Positions 6,606 to 14,345 of a DNA stretch of 22,310 bases are shown piece after piece. A program made the translations under genes and the position numbers. The notes beneath the pieces were generated by a model. That model did no database searches, was not told the DNA's origin, and saw only the letters and a program-made list of their open reading frames with translations. Origin of the DNA: an uncultured Sphingomonadaceae bacterium (GTDB lineage: Bacteria; Pseudomonadota; Alphaproteobacteria; Sphingomonadales; Sphingomonadaceae); NCBI GenBank assembly GCA_946479505.1, contig CAMLGC010000041.1, positions 1 to 22,310 of the forward strand, written 5' to 3'. How positions within the stretch are numbered: position 1 is the first letter of the stretch; every line of letters starts with the position of its first letter.

Positions 6606-8684
6606 TCAGGCCACACGGCCGGTTTCGGTGATCGCTTCGTCACGCGCGGAGGCGCGTGCGGGGCGGGTGGGGGTGGAAGGCGCCGGCGCCTGGCGCTGCT
6701 GACCATCGCCGCTCGCACCGGCATCGACCGAGGATTGGCCGAGCCGTAGCCCGCGCTGCTGGGCAAGGTCGGCGAGCTTCGGCTGCGCATCGGCGAGCAT
6801 CGCCCGCGTTGCCGGCACATCGGCGGTGAAGGTGACGTGGACGGTATCCGCATCCTTGCGCATCGAGACGTCGATCTTGCCGAGCGCGTCGGGCACCAGC
6901 CTGATGCGCGTGTCGGTCGCGTTGGCGGCGTCGCGGAGCGTGTCGATCCGGTCGATCAGCGCCTGCGTCCAATCGTCGCGCCGCATATCGAGCGGCGTAC
7001 GCTGCGCTTCGGCGACGGGTTGGATCGGGGGTGCCGTGTGCGCCGTCGCCAGCGTGCCCGCGAGCCCCGCAGGCGCGTCGACCAAACCAACGGCGCGAGG
7101 CGCGCGCGGGCTGATCGGCCGCGGCTCGCCGAACAGCGCCACGATCGGCGCAGCGGCGGGCGGAACGATGGAGATCGGCCGGGCCACCGGCGCGGCGGGC
7201 CGAATCGACGCGGATGTCGCGCCCTCGCCGGCCAGGTGTCCGGATCCGTCCTGCGCGCGCGAAACGAGCGGGGCCGGTGAAGATACGGGAGTTGCCTGTT
7301 GCACATCGACGGACGCCGGCGCTCGGATCGCAGGTGCCGGTACGGTGGACGCCGCCGGATCGCGCAGGCCGGCCGGACGAGCCGCCTCGGCCGGTACGGA
7401 TCGGGCCGCTTCCGGCGTGGCTCCAGCGATTCGCGATTCGGACCCCGGAGCAGCCGCCGCCGGGAAGGGCCAGTGCAGTGCTTCGGCGGAGCTCGTCGCT
7501 GCACGAATCGAGCCCGGAACACCTTCCGGGATCAGCTTCGGTGCAGCGCGCGGCTCCAGATTCGCCGCAGGCCGATCGGCGCGCATGACGCGGGCGAGAA
7601 CGGGCGGGACGATGCTTCCGTCGACCGGCTTCGTGGCGGGCTGCGTCTTGTTCGGGGGTGCAGCAATCGTTGGCCGGGTGTCGGTGCGGGCCTGCGGAGG
7701 CGCGATGATCGCGCTGCCCGAAAAGCGCGTTTCCCTGGTGCCCGGCTCCAGTCTTGGCAGCCCGGGGACGCCGGTATCGGCAATGGGCTTGGGCGCATCA
7801 GCCGTTTGCACAACCGCCGCGTCGGGTCGATCCGCATGCACCGCCGCAAGCGGCATCCGGGCGCGCGCGTCGACCTTCGTTTTGAGGAAACGTTCGGGGC
7901 GCAGCGGCCCCGTTCCCGACGGCGCCGGGTCGATTGGCGCGGGGGCTGCCATCGATGCACAATCGCGCGCACCAGCGGGGGCGCTTTCCGCCACGGCAGG
8001 ATGCGGGTGCTTCGGCTGCGACAAGGCGGCCGAATCTGCGGGTTCCCGGGTCACCGCTGCAACAGGCACGATCAGCAACGGGATCAGCGACTGGTCTGTC
8101 GGAATGGTCGTGATCGCATCGGCGGCACGCCCCGGTTCCTGCTTGGCGTCGCGAGCCGCTCGGGGGTCTTCAGGTCGGTTCGGCGTCGGCCCGGCGGGCA
8201 AGGTGCCCGCGTCCTTCTGCGGGGCGAGCGGCGCCGACACCGCCGCCGGAATCGGCAGCGGCAGCGCGGCGAGCGCTTCCTTGCGGCGCATGTAACCGCG
8301 GTCGTGTCTCGGAGGGTGGTCGCGCCCAACGGCAAGCGGCGAGTCGCCGATCGCGGCGTCTGATTGCGACGATGCGGTGATCGGCGCGGCACGCGTGGAC
8401 AGCACCACCGGGTCGGATGCGGCAGGCGCGCTCTCACCGTCCGGACCGGTAGGCTGGGCGAGCGAGGGATCGATCGCGGCATCCACCGGCACGCTCTTGC
8501 CGGGGACGGCAGCAACCTGCCGATCGGTTGGCGCGGCAGGCGATATGGGCGGAGCGGTTTCCAACCCCGCAATCGTCAGCATGTCGGCAAGCGCGAGCGC
8601 GAAATCGCCGGGCGGCGCGGTGGGCGCGGGGCTCCCGGGCGCGCGCGACCCGGTCGGTGACAGCGGGAGCGAAATTGAAATCAT
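6606..8684 (-). CDS. fliK: Flagellar hook-length control protein FliK
   Basis: FliK is exported during hook growth, measures the hook and triggers the FlhB specificity switch. The 692-residue product is long, as rulers from alphaproteobacteria can be. Residues 1 to about 560 are Pro/Ala/Arg/Ser-rich with no clear fold. The conserved Flg_hook domain covers about 567-655 and includes DDWTQALIDRIDTLR, the family motif LVPDALGKIDV (596-606), and a helix around LADAQPKLADLAQQRGLRL. A disordered tail follows. I chose the ATG at 8684 (MISISLPL...); the open frame extends 29 codons further upstream but would overlap fliJ. The ribosome site is weak and lies at the edge of a perfect hairpin (8695-8722), so translation may be controlled. 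Identity rests on the C-terminal domain and context. Confidence 0.9.
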   Translation of the reverse strand: MISISLPLSPTGSRAPGSPAPTAPPGDFALALADMLTIAGLETAPPISPAAPTDRQVAAVPGKSVPVDAAIDPSLAQPTGPDGESAPAASDPVVLSTRAAPITASSQSDAAIGDSPLAVGRDHPPRHDRGYMRRKEALAALPLPIPAAVSAPLAPQKDAGTLPAGPTPNRPEDPRAARDAKQEPGRAADAITTIPTDQSLIPLLIVPVAAVTREPADSAALSQPKHPHPAVAESAPAGARDCASMAAPAPIDPAPSGTGPLRPERFLKTKVDARARMPLAAVHADRPDAAVVQTADAPKPIADTGVPGLPRLEPGTRETRFSGSAIIAPPQARTDTRPTIAAPPNKTQPATKPVDGSIVPPVLARVMRADRPAANLEPRAAPKLIPEGVPGSIRAATSSAEALHWPFPAAAAPGSESRIAGATPEAARSVPAEAARPAGLRDPAASTVPAPAIRAPASVDVQQATPVSSPAPLVSRAQDGSGHLAGEGATSASIRPAAPVARPISIVPPAAAPIVALFGEPRPISPRAPRAVGLVDAPAGLAGTLATAHTAPPIQPVAEAQRTPLDMRRDDWTQALIDRIDTLRDAANATDTRIRLVPDALGKIDVSMRKDADTVHVTFTADVPATRAMLADAQPKLADLAQQRGLRLGQSSVDAGASGDGQQRQAPAPSTPTRPARASARDEAITETGRVA

Positions 8685-8694
8685 GAGCAGGAAT

Positions 8695-8722
8695 TTCCGT
8701 CCGGACGTGGTGCCGGACGGAA
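8695..8722 (-). promoter_or_regulatory. Perfect 10-bp hairpin in the fliJ-fliK gap
   Basis: TTCCGTCCGG (8695-8704) and CCGGACGGAA (8713-8722) are exact reverse complements around an 8-base loop. The hairpin fills most of the 40-base gap after the fliJ stop and ends about 10 bases before the fliK ATG. On the transcript, the only ribosome-site-like bases (GGAA) lie in its 3' arm. No T-run follows, so it does not look like an intrinsic terminator. Confidence 0.75.
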
Positions 8723-8724
8723 GC

Positions 8725-9144
8725 TCAGCAAGGATCGTGCCGAATCTTTCTGAGCGGCGGCGCTTCCTCAAGCGCGCGCAACGCCTTCACCGCGGCCGCC
8801 GCATCGTCGCGCGCGATCAGCTTCTCGACCGCGCTCTGGTCGCGCTTGGCCTGCTTGCGCGCCTCGCCCGCGCGCTCGAGCACCGACCTGGCGGCGCGCA
8901 GCCGCTCGTCGGCGGCGGCGGCGGACTGATGGAGCCGATCGCGAAAATGCGCCGCGGCCATGAACGACAGCGCGTCGGCTCCCGTCGAGGCCGGCGCGAC
9001 GCCTTCCGAAAGCTGCGCGATCCTGTTCCTGAGCGCCCCCTCGCTGTCCACCTTGGCCTGCGCACGCGCCTCTTCGGCGCGCGTCAGCCCGAGCTGGAGC
9101 GTGCGCACACGCAAGATACGGTCGAGCTTGCGCGGCTGAGTCAT
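8725..9144 (-). CDS. fliJ: Flagellar export chaperone FliJ
   Basis: FliJ is a coiled-coil protein that sits in the FliI ATPase ring like a rotor shaft and couples it to the export gate. The 139-residue product matches FliJ length and is nearly all charged/alanine-rich helix with heptad character (about 15-125), for example LTRAEEARAQAKVD and RKQAKRDQSAVEKLI. FliJ sequence is poorly conserved, so the call depends on size, coiled-coil composition and its place directly after fliI. The ATG is at 9144, 36 bases after the fliI stop. No strong start competitor was seen. The C-terminus is basic and ends in a cysteine. Confidence 0.85.
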   Translation of the reverse strand: MTQPRKLDRILRVRTLQLGLTRAEEARAQAKVDSEGALRNRIAQLSEGVAPASTGADALSFMAAAHFRDRLHQSAAAADERLRAARSVLERAGEARKQAKRDQSAVEKLIARDDAAAAVKALRALEEAPPLRKIRHDPC

Positions 9145-9154
9145 TGTGCAGTCA

Positions 9155-9168
9155 CGGCACCCGTGCCG
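9155..9168. repeat. Small dyad in the fliI-fliJ gap
   Basis: CGGCAC (9155-9160) and GTGCCG (9163-9168) form a 6-bp inverted repeat with only two bases between. It lies in the 36-base gap before fliJ. The loop is too tight for a stable hairpin, so it could be a protein-binding dyad or chance in GC-rich DNA. Confidence 0.35.
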
Positions 9169-9180
9169 CTTTCAACAAAA

Positions 9181-10515
9181 TCACCCATCTCCGAACACGC
9201 CCGTCAATTCGGTGACGGCATCGGCGAGCGGCACGACCTCGTCGGCGTCCTGACGGATAAATTCCATCACCGCCGGGTGGCAGGCGATCGCGGCGTCGAT
9301 CGCCGGATCGGCACCCGAGCGATAGGCACCCATCAGCACGAGATCGCGATTCTCCTCGTAGGTCGCGAGGTGGCGGCGGAGCACGCGGGCAGCCTTGATA
9401 TGGTCGCGCGCGGCGATGTCGGTCATCACGCGGCTCACAGAGGGCCCGAGGTCGATCGCTGGATAGACGCCACGCTCGGCGAGTTGGCGCGACAATACAA
9501 TATGCCCGTCGAGGATCGATCGCGCCGAATCGACAACCGGGTCGTTGCCGTCGTCGCCATCGGCGAGCACGGTGTAGATCGCGGTGATCGAACCGCCGGA
9601 CGAGACACACGTGCCCGCGCGCTCGATCAGATTGGGGAGCATCGCGATTGCGCTCGGCGGATAGCCGCGCGCGCTCGCCGCCTCGCCCAGCGCCAGCCCG
9701 ATCTCGCGGCCGGCGTGCGCGACGCGGGTGAGCGAATCCATGATGAGCAGCACCTTCTTGCCCTCGGCGCGGAACGCCTCGGCGATCGCGGTGGCACGGA
9801 GCGCGCCGCGGATGCGCAACACCGGCGAGTGGTTGGCGGGCACCGCCACCACCACCGAACGCGTGCGCGCCTCGCCCGCGACCTTGGTCTCGAGAAAGTC
9901 GGCGACCTCGCGTGAGCGCTCGCCGATCAGGCCGATCACGACCACGTCGGCCTGCGCCGCGCGCACGATCATGCCGAGGAGCACCGATTTACCGACGCCC
10001 GATCCCGCCATGATGCCGACGCGCTGGCCTTGGCCGATCGTGAGCAACCCGTTGATCGCGCGCACGCCGACATCGAGCGGCTCCAGCACGCGGCCCCGAT
10101 CGAGGGGATTCTGGAGCTTGCCCGCGAGCGGCCACCGCCCGGCGCCGCGGATCGGTCCCAGCCCGTCGATCGGCTTGCCCGCGCCGTCGACCACGCGGCC
10201 GAGCAGCGCCGCGCCGACCTCCGCTTCACCGGGAGGGCCGAGCGGACGCACCGGCGATTTGGGAAGCAGCGGCGCTGGGCCGCCGAGATTCATCAAGAGC
10301 GTGCGGCCGTTGCGAAAGCCGATCACTTCGGCCTCGACGCGGCTCGCGCCGTTCTCGCCCCCGACCGCGCAGACGGTGCCGACCGGAAGCTGGAGACCCA
10401 CCGCCTCCATCAGCAACCCGTCGAATGAGGCAAGCCGACCCGAAATCTTGGGCTTGGGCGCGAAATCCGTGCCGCCGATCGTCTCGAGATAATCTTCGGT
10501 GAAGCGATTCAGCAC
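9181..10515 (-). CDS. fliI: Flagellum-specific export ATPase FliI
   Basis: FliI hydrolyses ATP at the base of the export apparatus to help unfold and load substrates. The 444-residue product has the F1-beta-like layout: an N-terminal barrel (about 20-90), then the ATPase core with Walker A AGSGVGKS at 170-177, the IGERSREV segment at about 198-205, and Walker B KVLLIMDSLTR with Asp260. It also has a YPPSAIAMLPNLIERAG block and a C-terminal helical domain. All catalytic residues appear intact and the length is typical. The start is a GTG at 10515 that overlaps the fliH stop (GTGCTGA), giving MLNRFTEDYL. The fliH-fliI-fliJ order matches the ATPase-stator-stalk complex they form. Confidence 0.97.
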   Translation of the reverse strand: MLNRFTEDYLETIGGTDFAPKPKISGRLASFDGLLMEAVGLQLPVGTVCAVGGENGASRVEAEVIGFRNGRTLLMNLGGPAPLLPKSPVRPLGPPGEAEVGAALLGRVVDGAGKPIDGLGPIRGAGRWPLAGKLQNPLDRGRVLEPLDVGVRAINGLLTIGQGQRVGIMAGSGVGKSVLLGMIVRAAQADVVVIGLIGERSREVADFLETKVAGEARTRSVVVAVPANHSPVLRIRGALRATAIAEAFRAEGKKVLLIMDSLTRVAHAGREIGLALGEAASARGYPPSAIAMLPNLIERAGTCVSSGGSITAIYTVLADGDDGNDPVVDSARSILDGHIVLSRQLAERGVYPAIDLGPSVSRVMTDIAARDHIKAARVLRRHLATYEENRDLVLMGAYRSGADPAIDAAIACHPAVMEFIRQDADEVVPLADAVTELTGVFGDG

Positions 10516-11258
10516 AGCGGCGGCACCGCAATTCGATCGATCGCCTGCCCGAGTTGCTCGAGCCAGAGATCGGGACCGTCCTCGACGATCGTCGATACCG
10601 ATTCGAGGACGAAGCTGCCGCGCTTCACCGCCGCATCGCCCGCCGCGAACACGTTCTTGGGAAGGCGATCTTCGAGCAGCGGCACATCGGCCGGGTTGAC
10701 CCGAAGCAGCGTCGATTCGGCGGCGTCGGCGAGCAGGTCGGTCGCGGCTTCGATGCGCCGCGCGAGCAGCGCGCCGTCGATCTCGGTCTCGCCGACGATC
10801 CGGGTGACGAGCGCGAGCACCGTCTGGCGCAGCCGCGCGGCCATCCGCTCGCGATCGTAGCGGCCAGCGTCACCCAATGCCGCGGCAATCTCTTCGATCA
10901 GCGTGCGATCGCGCGCCGCCTCGGTCGCGGTTTCGGCGAGCGCGGCGGTCTTGCCCTCGGCATAGCCCGCGGCATGCGCGGCCGCGACCGGATCGATGAA
11001 GCCGGTGTCTTCCTGATGCGGCTCGGGATCGAAGGGATCCCAGCCCTCGGTCGGGTTCTTGTCGCGATCGGCCGGTTCGAAATGCTTCGGCTCGGGCTCT
11101 TGCGGCGCGAAGCCGACCGGGCCCTTCTTGTCCTTGCCGCCTGCGCGCTTCTTGATGTCGGCGGGCGAGAAATCGTGCTCGCGCGGCGCGAACGCCTGGG
11201 CGAGGATGTGCGCCGCCAGCTCGTGGCGGCTCGCGAAGCCGGCCGTGAACTCAGACAT
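10509..11258 (-). CDS. fliH: Flagellar assembly protein FliH
   Basis: FliH dimerises, binds and restrains the FliI ATPase, and tethers it to FliN. The product is 249 residues. The N-terminal half (to about 110) is charged and low in complexity, with many Lys/Glu/Pro/Asp. It is followed by an AAAHAAGYAEGKTAALAE helix (about 112-130) typical of FliH, and a C-terminal domain resembling the ATPase peripheral stalk delta-like fold. I chose the ATG at 11258, which overlaps the fliG stop (TATGTCTGA). The frame opens 19 codons earlier, but that piece lies within fliG and is not FliH-like. Overlap with fliI at the other end supports coupled translation. FliH is weakly conserved; context makes the call strong. 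Confidence 0.92.
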   Translation of the reverse strand: MSEFTAGFASRHELAAHILAQAFAPREHDFSPADIKKRAGGKDKKGPVGFAPQEPEPKHFEPADRDKNPTEGWDPFDPEPHQEDTGFIDPVAAAHAAGYAEGKTAALAETATEAARDRTLIEEIAAALGDAGRYDRERMAARLRQTVLALVTRIVGETEIDGALLARRIEAATDLLADAAESTLLRVNPADVPLLEDRLPKNVFAAGDAAVKRGSFVLESVSTIVEDGPDLWLEQLGQAIDRIAVPPLC

Positions 11259-12258
11259 AGTCGTCCTCGCCCCCGCCGAGCATGACGGTGCCGTCCTTGG
11301 CAAGCGCGCGCGCAATCTGGATCATCGTCTTCTGCGCCTCGAGCACCTCGGTGAGGCGCATCGGCCCGCGCGCCTCCATCTCGTCGCGAATGCCGTCGGC
11401 CGCGCGCTGCGACATGCAGCCGAGGAAGCGGTTGCGCACCCCCTCGTCGACCCCCTTGAGCGCCTTGGTGAGCACGTCGCCATCGACGTTGCGGATGAAG
11501 GTGCCGAGATTCTTGTCGTCCATCTCGAGCAGGTTCTCGAAGACGAACATCGCCTCCTCGATCGCCTTCGCCGTCTCGCGATCGATCTTGGCGAGCTTGG
11601 GCATGACGCGCTCGCCCGTCGCCTTGCGCGCGCTCGACATGATCTTCGCCGCCTCGCGCGTGCCGCCGAGCACGAGCCCGGCGGGCTGTTGCCGCGCCTG
11701 CGTGCGGCCGGCGAGCAACGCGGTGAGCATCTCGATCGCCTCGGGCGTGATCGGCCCCAGCCGCGCAATGCGGTGCATGATATCGGGCTGAGCGCCGTCG
11801 GGGAGCAGCTCGACCACCTTGGCGCCCACCGCCGGATCGAGATTGGCGATCAGGAGCGCCGCGACCTGCGGATGCTCCTTTTCGACGATCGTCGCGATGT
11901 CGCCGGGCTCGAGCCAGTCGAGCAGATCGATCTGGCAGGCGTCCTGCGTGGGAATGATGCGCGCAAGAATGCTCTCGGCCTTTTCGGCACCCAACGCTCT
12001 CGTCATCATCGTCTCGATCTGCGGGCGCGGATCGAACCCGATCGCGGTGCGCTCGCGTGCCTTGGCGACGAAATCGTCGAGCACGGTCTCGACCTCGTCT
12101 TCGCGGACGTCGGCGACCGCGAACATCGCGCTGCCGAGCTGGCGCACCTCTTCGGGATCGAGCTTCTGGAGGATCGCGGCGGCTTCCTCCTCGCCGACCA
12201 GCATCATCAGCACTGCGGCGCGCTCGACGCCGGTATAGCTGCGCATCGCGGTTTCCAT
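11251..12258 (-). CDS. fliG: Flagellar motor switch protein FliG
   Basis: FliG sits on the MS ring and meets the stators to generate torque. The 335-residue product covers all three domains. The FliF-binding N-terminus has YTGVERAAVLMMLVGEE near residue 8, the middle domain has the EHPQ motif at about 128-131, and the C-terminal charged ridge has SQRAADGIRDEMEARGP near 283-299, finishing in GEDDYV. The torque residues known from E. coli (Arg281, Asp288/289, Arg297) correspond here to Arg, Asp-Glu and Arg, so charge is kept. I chose the ATG at 12258, overlapping the fliF stop by one base (TGATG); a GTG one codon earlier is also possible. Nothing suggests loss of function. Confidence 0.97.
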   Translation of the reverse strand: METAMRSYTGVERAAVLMMLVGEEEAAAILQKLDPEEVRQLGSAMFAVADVREDEVETVLDDFVAKARERTAIGFDPRPQIETMMTRALGAEKAESILARIIPTQDACQIDLLDWLEPGDIATIVEKEHPQVAALLIANLDPAVGAKVVELLPDGAQPDIMHRIARLGPITPEAIEMLTALLAGRTQARQQPAGLVLGGTREAAKIMSSARKATGERVMPKLAKIDRETAKAIEEAMFVFENLLEMDDKNLGTFIRNVDGDVLTKALKGVDEGVRNRFLGCMSQRAADGIRDEMEARGPMRLTEVLEAQKTMIQIARALAKDGTVMLGGGEDDYV

Positions 12259-13973
12259 CACGGTGCTTCCGTCTTGATCATGTCGCGCACGGCGAGCGCC
12301 GCGCGGGTGGGATTGTCGCGGGTGAAGCCGCGCACCAGCCCGACCCGGTCGTCATAGCCGCGGCTGCTTTCGAGCATGTCGATGCTCACTTCGGTCACGC
12401 CTTCGGCGCCGGCCGTTCCGGCTTCCCCCCTGGGGCTTCCCATCGGGCGGCCGAGCGCGGCACGGATACCGGCTTCGTCGCGCTTCTTGAGCAGCGCCTT
12501 GGCGAGCGGGCGGACGCCGAGCAGCAGCACCAGCAGCGCGATCAGGATCGCGGTGAGGTTGCGCGCGACCATCGGCAGCCAGCCGGCCTCGTACCAGGGT
12601 TGCGCATCGTCGAATGCCGCGCCGCCGGCGAAGCTGCGGCTGATCACCGTCACCTGGTCGCTGCGGCTCGCGTCATAGCCGACCGCAGCCTTGACCAATT
12701 TCTCTATCTCGGCGAGCTCGGCCTTGCCGCGCGGCTTGCCCTCCGCCGGATCGCGCAGCAGCACCGCGACCGAGAGCCGCTTGATCTCGCCCGGCGCTTG
12801 GCGCGTCACCGAGACCTGCTTGCCGAGCGCGTAATCGCGCGAATAATTGTCGCTCGCCTTCATGCTGTCCGGCATCGGACCGGCCGCCGGAGCGGCTGTC
12901 GAAGCCTGCGCACCGGCGGCCGCAGGCGTGCCATTCGCTGGCGGCGCCGGCTGCTGCTGCTGGTTCGGCGCGGTGACGGTGCTCGCGGGCGGCGGCGTGT
13001 TCGACAGCATGCCCGGAATGCCGCCGGCGGCCTCGCCGTCCTTCGAGGCGGTCGTCCAGCTTCCCTGCTCGGCACGCAGCGCACCATCCTTGTAGCTTTC
13101 GCTCGCGGCCTGGGTTTCGTCGAAATTGACGTCGGCCTGCACCTCGGTCGAGAAATTGCCCGCGCCGACAAGCGGCGTAAGCAACTGGACGAGCTGCTCG
13201 CGGTATTTGTCCTCGACGCGTTGCTGGAAGGCGATGCGTTCGTTGCCCGCCTGCGTCGCCGACGCATTGCCGTCGGCCTTGGTGAGCAGTGTCCCCATCT
13301 GGTCGACCACGGTGACGTCGTCGGGCTTCATGCCCGGCACCGAGGAGGCAACGAGGTTCACGATCGAGCGGACCTGCGCGTCCGAAAGCGCGCGGCCCGG
13401 CTGGAGCTTGACGATCACCGAGGCCGAGGGCGACGCCTGGTCGCGCACGAACACCGAATGTTCGGGCACCGCGAGGTGGACGCGCGCCTCGGCGACCGCG
13501 TCGATCTCCTCGATCGATTGCGCCATCTCGGTCTCGCGCGCCTGGCGCAGCCGCTCGCCTTCGACCGCACGGCTGACGCCCATCGGCAGATTGTCGAGGA
13601 TCGCGTAGCCGCCCGGCGCCGCCTTGGGCAGATCCTGGCTCGCGAGCAGCATCCGTGCGCGGCTGTAATCGTCGTTTGCGACCGTGATCGCGCCGGTGCC
13701 ATTGTCGATGGCGTTGTCGATATTGGCCTGGTCGAGCGTCTGGACGATCGCGGCCTTGTCGGCATCGGGCAGCCCCGAGAACAGCGTGCGCTGCGGCGGG
13801 GTCGAGAGCATCGCCCAGGCGAGCCCCGCGGCGGCGATCAGCCCGACCATGAAGATCAGCGGCAGACTGCGTTTGACGGCAGGCTGCGACAGCATCGTGC
13901 CGATCTGCTTCAACGGGTTGGCGAAGCGCTCGGGCAAAACCGGCGCGGCGGCGGGTGTGACGGCGGTGCTCAT
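12258..13973 (-). CDS. fliF: Flagellar MS-ring protein FliF
   Basis: FliF builds the MS ring, the inner-membrane base on which rod, C ring and export gate assemble. The 571-residue product has two membrane helices (about 38-57 and 472-488) enclosing the periplasmic ring-building domains, which include GGYAILDNLPMGVSRAVEGE and EIDAVAEARVHLAVPE. A Pro/Gln/Ala-rich insertion lies at roughly 335-370. A short cytoplasmic tail follows the second helix and ends in an acidic/amphipathic stretch that should bind FliG, encoded next with a one-base overlap. The length is normal. The ATG at 13973 is three bases after the fliE stop. Confidence 0.97.
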   Translation of the reverse strand: MSTAVTPAAAPVLPERFANPLKQIGTMLSQPAVKRSLPLIFMVGLIAAAGLAWAMLSTPPQRTLFSGLPDADKAAIVQTLDQANIDNAIDNGTGAITVANDDYSRARMLLASQDLPKAAPGGYAILDNLPMGVSRAVEGERLRQARETEMAQSIEEIDAVAEARVHLAVPEHSVFVRDQASPSASVIVKLQPGRALSDAQVRSIVNLVASSVPGMKPDDVTVVDQMGTLLTKADGNASATQAGNERIAFQQRVEDKYREQLVQLLTPLVGAGNFSTEVQADVNFDETQAASESYKDGALRAEQGSWTTASKDGEAAGGIPGMLSNTPPPASTVTAPNQQQQPAPPANGTPAAAGAQASTAAPAAGPMPDSMKASDNYSRDYALGKQVSVTRQAPGEIKRLSVAVLLRDPAEGKPRGKAELAEIEKLVKAAVGYDASRSDQVTVISRSFAGGAAFDDAQPWYEAGWLPMVARNLTAILIALLVLLLGVRPLAKALLKKRDEAGIRAALGRPMGSPRGEAGTAGAEGVTEVSIDMLESSRGYDDRVGLVRGFTRDNPTRAALAVRDMIKTEAP

Positions 13974-13976
13974 CGA

Positions 13977-14345
13977 TTATACCGGCATGCTCATGATGTC
14001 CTTGTAGGCGGACAAAAGCTTGTTCCTGACCTGCAGCGTGGCCTCGAAGCCGACCGATGCCTCCTGCCGCGCGAGCATCACCTTGGCGATGTCGATCGTC
14101 TCGCCGCGCTCGTACGCTGCGGAAAGCGCGCCGGCCTGCTGCTGCTGGTCGTTGACGCTCTTGAGCGCGTCCTCGAACGTCGCGGCGAAGGTGGCGGGCT
14201 TCGCCTGGCCGGCGGGCGCGGCAGCGCCGGCGCCGGTCGCCGAATTGGCGCGCTGGAGCGCGTCGTTGCGTTCGAGGATCTGCGCGCGCAGCGCCATCAC
14301 GCGGTCGATGCCGCTGGCGCCGCCGATCCCGCCGACGCCGCTCAT
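13977..14345 (-). CDS. fliE: Flagellar hook-basal body adaptor FliE
   Basis: FliE joins the MS ring to the rod and is among the first proteins exported through the gate. The 122-residue product has the family pattern: a Gly-rich start, a central amphipathic helix with TFAATFEDALKSVNDQQQQA (about 52-71), and the conserved end, in which the block from IDIAKVMLARQEASVGFEA is followed by VRNKLLSAYKDIMSMPV. The ATG at 14345 overlaps the stop of the upstream sigma54 activator gene (ATGA), so the two are co-translated. The TAA stop lies three bases before fliF. Identity is firm. Confidence 0.95.
   Translation of the reverse strand: MSGVGGIGGASGIDRVMALRAQILERNDALQRANSATGAGAAAPAGQAKPATFAATFEDALKSVNDQQQQAGALSAAYERGETIDIAKVMLARQEASVGFEATLQVRNKLLSAYKDIMSMPV

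Noticed and set aside
6826..8295. 489-codon plus-strand frame opposite fliK
   Set aside because: No family likeness and low-complexity Gly/Ala/Ser/Arg composition. It mirrors the codon bias of fliK, whose C-terminal domain is recognisable.
8377..9915. 512-codon plus-strand frame opposite fliK, fliJ and fliI
   Set aside because: Overlaps three operon genes; no signature motifs or ribosome site.
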